Assembly: GCF_000374065.1 (NCBI RefSeq)
Contig: NZ_KB893312.1
Coordinates: 148,399-212,398 of the forward strand
DNA from: Spirosoma luteum DSM 19990
GTDB lineage: Bacteria > Bacteroidota > Bacteroidia > Cytophagales > Spirosomataceae
Length of the DNA: 64,000 bases
Direction of reading: 5' to 3'
Made by a program: the position numbers and the translations under genes. The notes beneath the pieces were generated by a model that had not been told where the DNA came from, ran no database searches, and saw nothing but the letters and a program-made list of their open reading frames with translations. Below, piece after piece: positions 61,624-64,000 of the stretch; the stretch's first letter is position 1, and every line of letters begins with the position of its first letter.

Positions 61624-61745
61624 ACGCCCATTTTGTGGTCTTGGTAGCCCAGACCATCATCAGACCGTCATTCGTTGTGCTTGTAGAACGACTATGTACT
61701 GACAATTAATGACCACCAATAACCAGCAATAACTAATTTCGCTGG

Positions 61746-63017
61746 ATGAATACGGACACAACACCTTTACCGGAACGGGTGCGCCCCCGCACCCTCGATG
61801 ACGTAATCGGCCAGCGAAAACTAATTGGCCCATCAGGAGCGTTACGCCGGGCGGTAGATGCCGGGCGGTTACCGTCCATGATTTTGTGGGGACCGCCGGG
61901 TGTAGGCAAAACGACACTGGCCCTCCTGCTGGCCGAGGCTGTCAAACGGCCCTTCGTAGCGCTGAGTGCCATCAATTCAGGCGTCAAGGAAATTAGGGAT
62001 GTACTGAGTCGCCCATCGGGAATGTTTCCGCCCGTGGTATTCATTGATGAAATTCATCGATTCAACAAAAGCCAGCAGGATGCCTTGCTGGGCGCAGTAG
62101 AGAGGGGGCAGATTACGCTGATTGGTGCTACAACCGAAAATCCTTCCTTCGAAGTAAACAGCGCGCTGCTGTCCCGTAGTCAGGTCTATATTCTCGAATC
62201 GCTCGACCGCGATGAGTTGATTCAACTCGTGGACCGGGCTATTGCGCAGGATACATTTTTGCAGGCGAAAAATATTACGGTGCAGTCCTACGATGCCCTC
62301 CTCCGACTGTCGGGTGGGGACGGACGTAAACTGCTCAATCTGCTGGAACTGGTTGCATCGGCCCATGTATCGGCCGACCCGTTGGTCATCACTGATGAAG
62401 GTGTCACCACGATAGCACAGCAGAATATTGCCCGATACGATAAATCGGGTGAGCAGCACTACGACATTATTTCTGCCTTTATTAAATCCCTGCGTGGCTC
62501 CGATCCCAACGCGGCTTTGTACTGGATGGCCCGGATGATGGTAGCGGGCGAAGACCCAATTTTTATTGCCCGCCGGATGCTTATCATGGCTTCGGAAGAT
62601 ATTGGTAACGCGAACCCAACGGCCATGATTATGGCCTCGGAAGCGGTGCAGGCTATCCGCGCCATTGGCATGCCCGAAGGCCGCATTATCCTGTCGCAGG
62701 TGGCCGTGTATCTGGCCACTTCGCCCAAGAGCAACGCAAGTTATGTGGCCATCAACGCGGCAATGGCCCTGGCCGAACAAACGGCTCACCTGCCCGTGCC
62801 GTTGCACCTGCGGAATGCACCTACTAAACTGATGAAGCAGATTGGCTACGGAGCCGACTACCAGTACGCGCATGCCCACGAAGGTAATTTTGCCCAGCAA
62901 AACTTCCTGCCCGACGACCTCAAAGGCCACAAGTTATATGAACCCGGATATAACGCCCGCGAGGCTGAAATTCGGCGTAGTTTGCAGAAGTGGTGGGGCG
63001 ATTGGTACAGCTATTGA
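61746..63017 (+). CDS. rarA: replication-associated recombination protein RarA
   Basis: A 423-residue AAA protein of the RarA/MgsA/WRNIP1 family that acts at stalled replication forks. Walker A GPPGVGKTT (about residues 40-48), Walker B FIDEIHRFNKSQQDALLGA, sensor-1 IGATTENPSFEVN and the C-terminal MgsA domain (RGSDPNAALYWMARMM.., ASEDIGNANP) are complete. It lies alone, 182 bases downstream of the sigma gene, and no co-transcribed partner is seen. Confidence 0.96.
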   Translation: MNTDTTPLPERVRPRTLDDVIGQRKLIGPSGALRRAVDAGRLPSMILWGPPGVGKTTLALLLAEAVKRPFVALSAINSGVKEIRDVLSRPSGMFPPVVFIDEIHRFNKSQQDALLGAVERGQITLIGATTENPSFEVNSALLSRSQVYILESLDRDELIQLVDRAIAQDTFLQAKNITVQSYDALLRLSGGDGRKLLNLLELVASAHVSADPLVITDEGVTTIAQQNIARYDKSGEQHYDIISAFIKSLRGSDPNAALYWMARMMVAGEDPIFIARRMLIMASEDIGNANPTAMIMASEAVQAIRAIGMPEGRIILSQVAVYLATSPKSNASYVAINAAMALAEQTAHLPVPLHLRNAPTKLMKQIGYGADYQYAHAHEGNFAQQNFLPDDLKGHKLYEPGYNAREAEIRRSLQKWWGDWYSY

Positions 63018-63186
63018 TAATAGATTGCTAACCGTTTATTATGATTTAAGGAGCCTGGCTTACCGAATCTCTCTTTAAAAAGGTTAATTAATCCGTTACC
63101 TCATTTCTCGGAATCACTACCAGTCGCTTTACTGAACCAGTCGGTTAAACCAGGAATTGCAAGAAAATCGTAAATAAAATCAACGG

Positions 63187-63546
63187 ATGAAAATAACAAC
63201 AGTAACGGTCGCGCTGCTAATAGGGGTAGCTTCCGTAAGTGCACTGGCACAGGCAGGTGGCAACGCAGCAGGTACATCCGGTAGGCAATCCACATCAACA
63301 GCCCAGGGTGTTCCTACCTCAAGACCGGGTAGTCAATCGGCTACATCAGGTCAGAAGGGTGGATCTGAGATGGGTAGCGGTTCCACTCGTTCACAGTCAG
63401 GCTCTGGCAGCGCCGGTAGCCAGTCGAGGGGTAACAGGATTGACAGTAAGGCGGGGGGCAAACGTGTCAATCAGCAGGCTGCCGGGGTGCCGAATTATAA
63501 AGGATATACCGGCCGTACTGTCAGTAAACCAAGCAAAAAACAGTAA
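63187..63546 (+). CDS. small secreted Ser/Gly-rich protein
   Basis: A 119-residue protein with signal peptide MKITTVTVALLIGVASVSALAQ and a low-complexity mature part of Gly, Ser, Thr, Gln and Arg (GSGSTRSQSGSGSAGSQSRG), ending NYKGYTGRTVSKPSKKQ. No domain is recognised. Such proteins in Bacteroidota are often unfolded periplasmic linkers. Codon use matches its neighbours. Confidence 0.7.
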   Translation: MKITTVTVALLIGVASVSALAQAGGNAAGTSGRQSTSTAQGVPTSRPGSQSATSGQKGGSEMGSGSTRSQSGSGSAGSQSRGNRIDSKAGGKRVNQQAAGVPNYKGYTGRTVSKPSKKQ

Positions 63547-63576
63547 CTTCCTCTCAGCCGATACCAACAGGAAGTT
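63545..63576. terminator. hairpin over the stop of the secreted protein gene
   Basis: AACTTCCT-N16-AGGAAGTT, 8 perfect pairs, starting in the stop codon. Could end transcripts from both directions. Confidence 0.5.
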
Positions 63577-63583
63577 AGAAACG

Positions 63584-63831
63584 CTATGTTTTAAGCATTA
63601 TAAACAGCTTATAAAAAAATACAGCAACAAGTACCGGATATACTAAGCAGCTTGTTGGCTGAAGAGGGCGCTGATGCGTCCATAACTGGGATGTTAAACC
63701 AAATTCGTTCCCTAAAGTATAATTGCCAATGAACTGAAGTGCCGGTCGTTATCAATATCCGTAATGTCGAGCGTACTCATTTCCAGGCGGGGTTTGAGCG
63801 TATTGTCATACGTACCGCCTTCGGCCGCAGC
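63584..63831 (-). pseudogene. possible gene remnant next to the IS end
   Basis: On the minus strand a frame from 63831 to 63712 reads AAAEGGTYDNTLKPRLEMS..DITDIDNDRHFSSLA, which looks like real protein, perhaps the end of an outer-membrane beta-barrel. One base shift at about 63725 carries it on as NYTLGNEFGLTSQLW to a stop at 63584. Its upstream end meets the probable IS boundary near 63840. It may be the 3' part of a gene cut by the insertion. The product cannot be named. Confidence 0.3.
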
Positions 63832-63842
63832 TTAATTCTTTA

Positions 63843-64000
63843 GAACGTGTTTGGGAATTGAAGAGGATTGAGAATCGTGTCAACTTTGTATCGACCAAAA
63901 TGCAAAGTAATGACCAAACAGTGGGAGCCACTGACCGACCCTCAATGGGCCGCAATTTCGCCTTTTTTTAATCTCAAACGCAAACGAAAAGTTGACCTTC
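63843..64000 (+). mobile_element. left end of an IS5-like insertion sequence
   Basis: The transposase start at 63910 is preceded by a short A+T-richer leader. GAACGTGTTTGGGAATTG at 63843-63860 is the likely terminal inverted repeat, judged by its position. The other end and any target duplication lie outside the window. Confidence 0.6.
63910..64000 (+). CDS. IS5-family transposase, N-terminal fragment
   Basis: Thirty codons before the window ends. The sequence MTKQWEPLTDPQWAAISPFF followed by NLKRKRKVDL is the N-terminal DUF4096 helix-turn-helix region of IS5/IS427-type transposases (..LTD.QW..I.P..). The DDE core is beyond the right edge. Whether the element is intact is unknown. Confidence 0.8.
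   Translation, partial: MTKQWEPLTDPQWAAISPFFNLKRKRKVDL

Noticed and set aside
61977..62930. 317-codon minus-strand frame over rarA
   Set aside because: It lies fully inside a well-recognised gene on the other strand and shows no family features.
1..64000. tRNA or rRNA genes
   Set aside because: I read all gaps for T-arm-like GGTTCRANNC with matching acceptor arms and found none.

Overview
The window reads as a chromosomal segment of a Bacteroidota bacterium, most likely a Cytophagales/Spirosomaceae member (Spirosoma-like). The grounds are: type IX secretion (T9SS) components and cargo with CHU_C-type C-terminal sorting domains, PorP/SprF and PorE-type proteins, promoters of the TTG-N19-TAnnTTTG class, almost no Shine-Dalgarno sites, frequent TTG/GTG starts, a histone H1-like (Hc1) protein, a bifunctional RibBA, and a LysS with a C-terminal extension. 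This assignment comes from the sequence alone; no database search was possible.

Layout. 1-6.7 kb: the end of a DEAD-box helicase, then small secreted or unknown proteins (a glycine-zipper protein, two SnoaL/DUF4440-like proteins, a YezG-like protein, a DUF1684 protein), a Bcr/CflA-type efflux pump and a thioredoxin. 6.8-12.7 kb: ribBA, a PKD-type T9SS cargo protein, ybaB/ebfC, a GT2 glycosyltransferase, a PspC protein and a cold-shock gene with a structured leader. 12.8-24 kb: lysS, an S9 peptidase, a DUF2490 protein, a SolA-like oxidase, a secreted ankyrin protein, an SDR, an eIF1/SUI1 homologue, a GNAT, cmk and a DAO oxidase.

24-42.6 kb is a cell-surface region: a 1086-residue TolB-like/outer-membrane protein, a 3360-codon repeat-rich T9SS adhesin, a PorP/SprF protein 5 bp behind it, a PorE-type TPR/PD40/OmpA protein and a second PorP/SprF. 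This looks like one module that secretes and anchors a giant surface protein. A BCS1-like AAA ATPase follows. 43.7-44.8 kb is an A+T-richer islet with a DUF2281/PIN toxin-antitoxin pair and an HNH nuclease.

44.8-64 kb: accC, an alpha-oxoamine synthase family gene with a textbook promoter, an Hc1-like protein, MaoC, an OafA-like acyltransferase, an arginyl-tRNA-protein-transferase-like gene, a membrane protein, a DUF4160/DUF2442 pair, clpB with a CIRCE-shaped operator, an SDR plus an UxaA-type altronate dehydratase, a DUF5009/HGSNAT-like membrane protein, adenine deaminase, an ECF sigma factor, rarA and a small secreted protein. The window ends in the start of an IS5-like element that appears to interrupt a gene. 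I saw no tRNA, rRNA or CRISPR array. The most unusual non-coding features are the alternative pairings in the cspA leader, the inverted repeats before clpB and the DUF2490 gene, a structured 400-bp gap at 21.2-21.6 kb, and recurring intergenic palindromes built from short repeated words.
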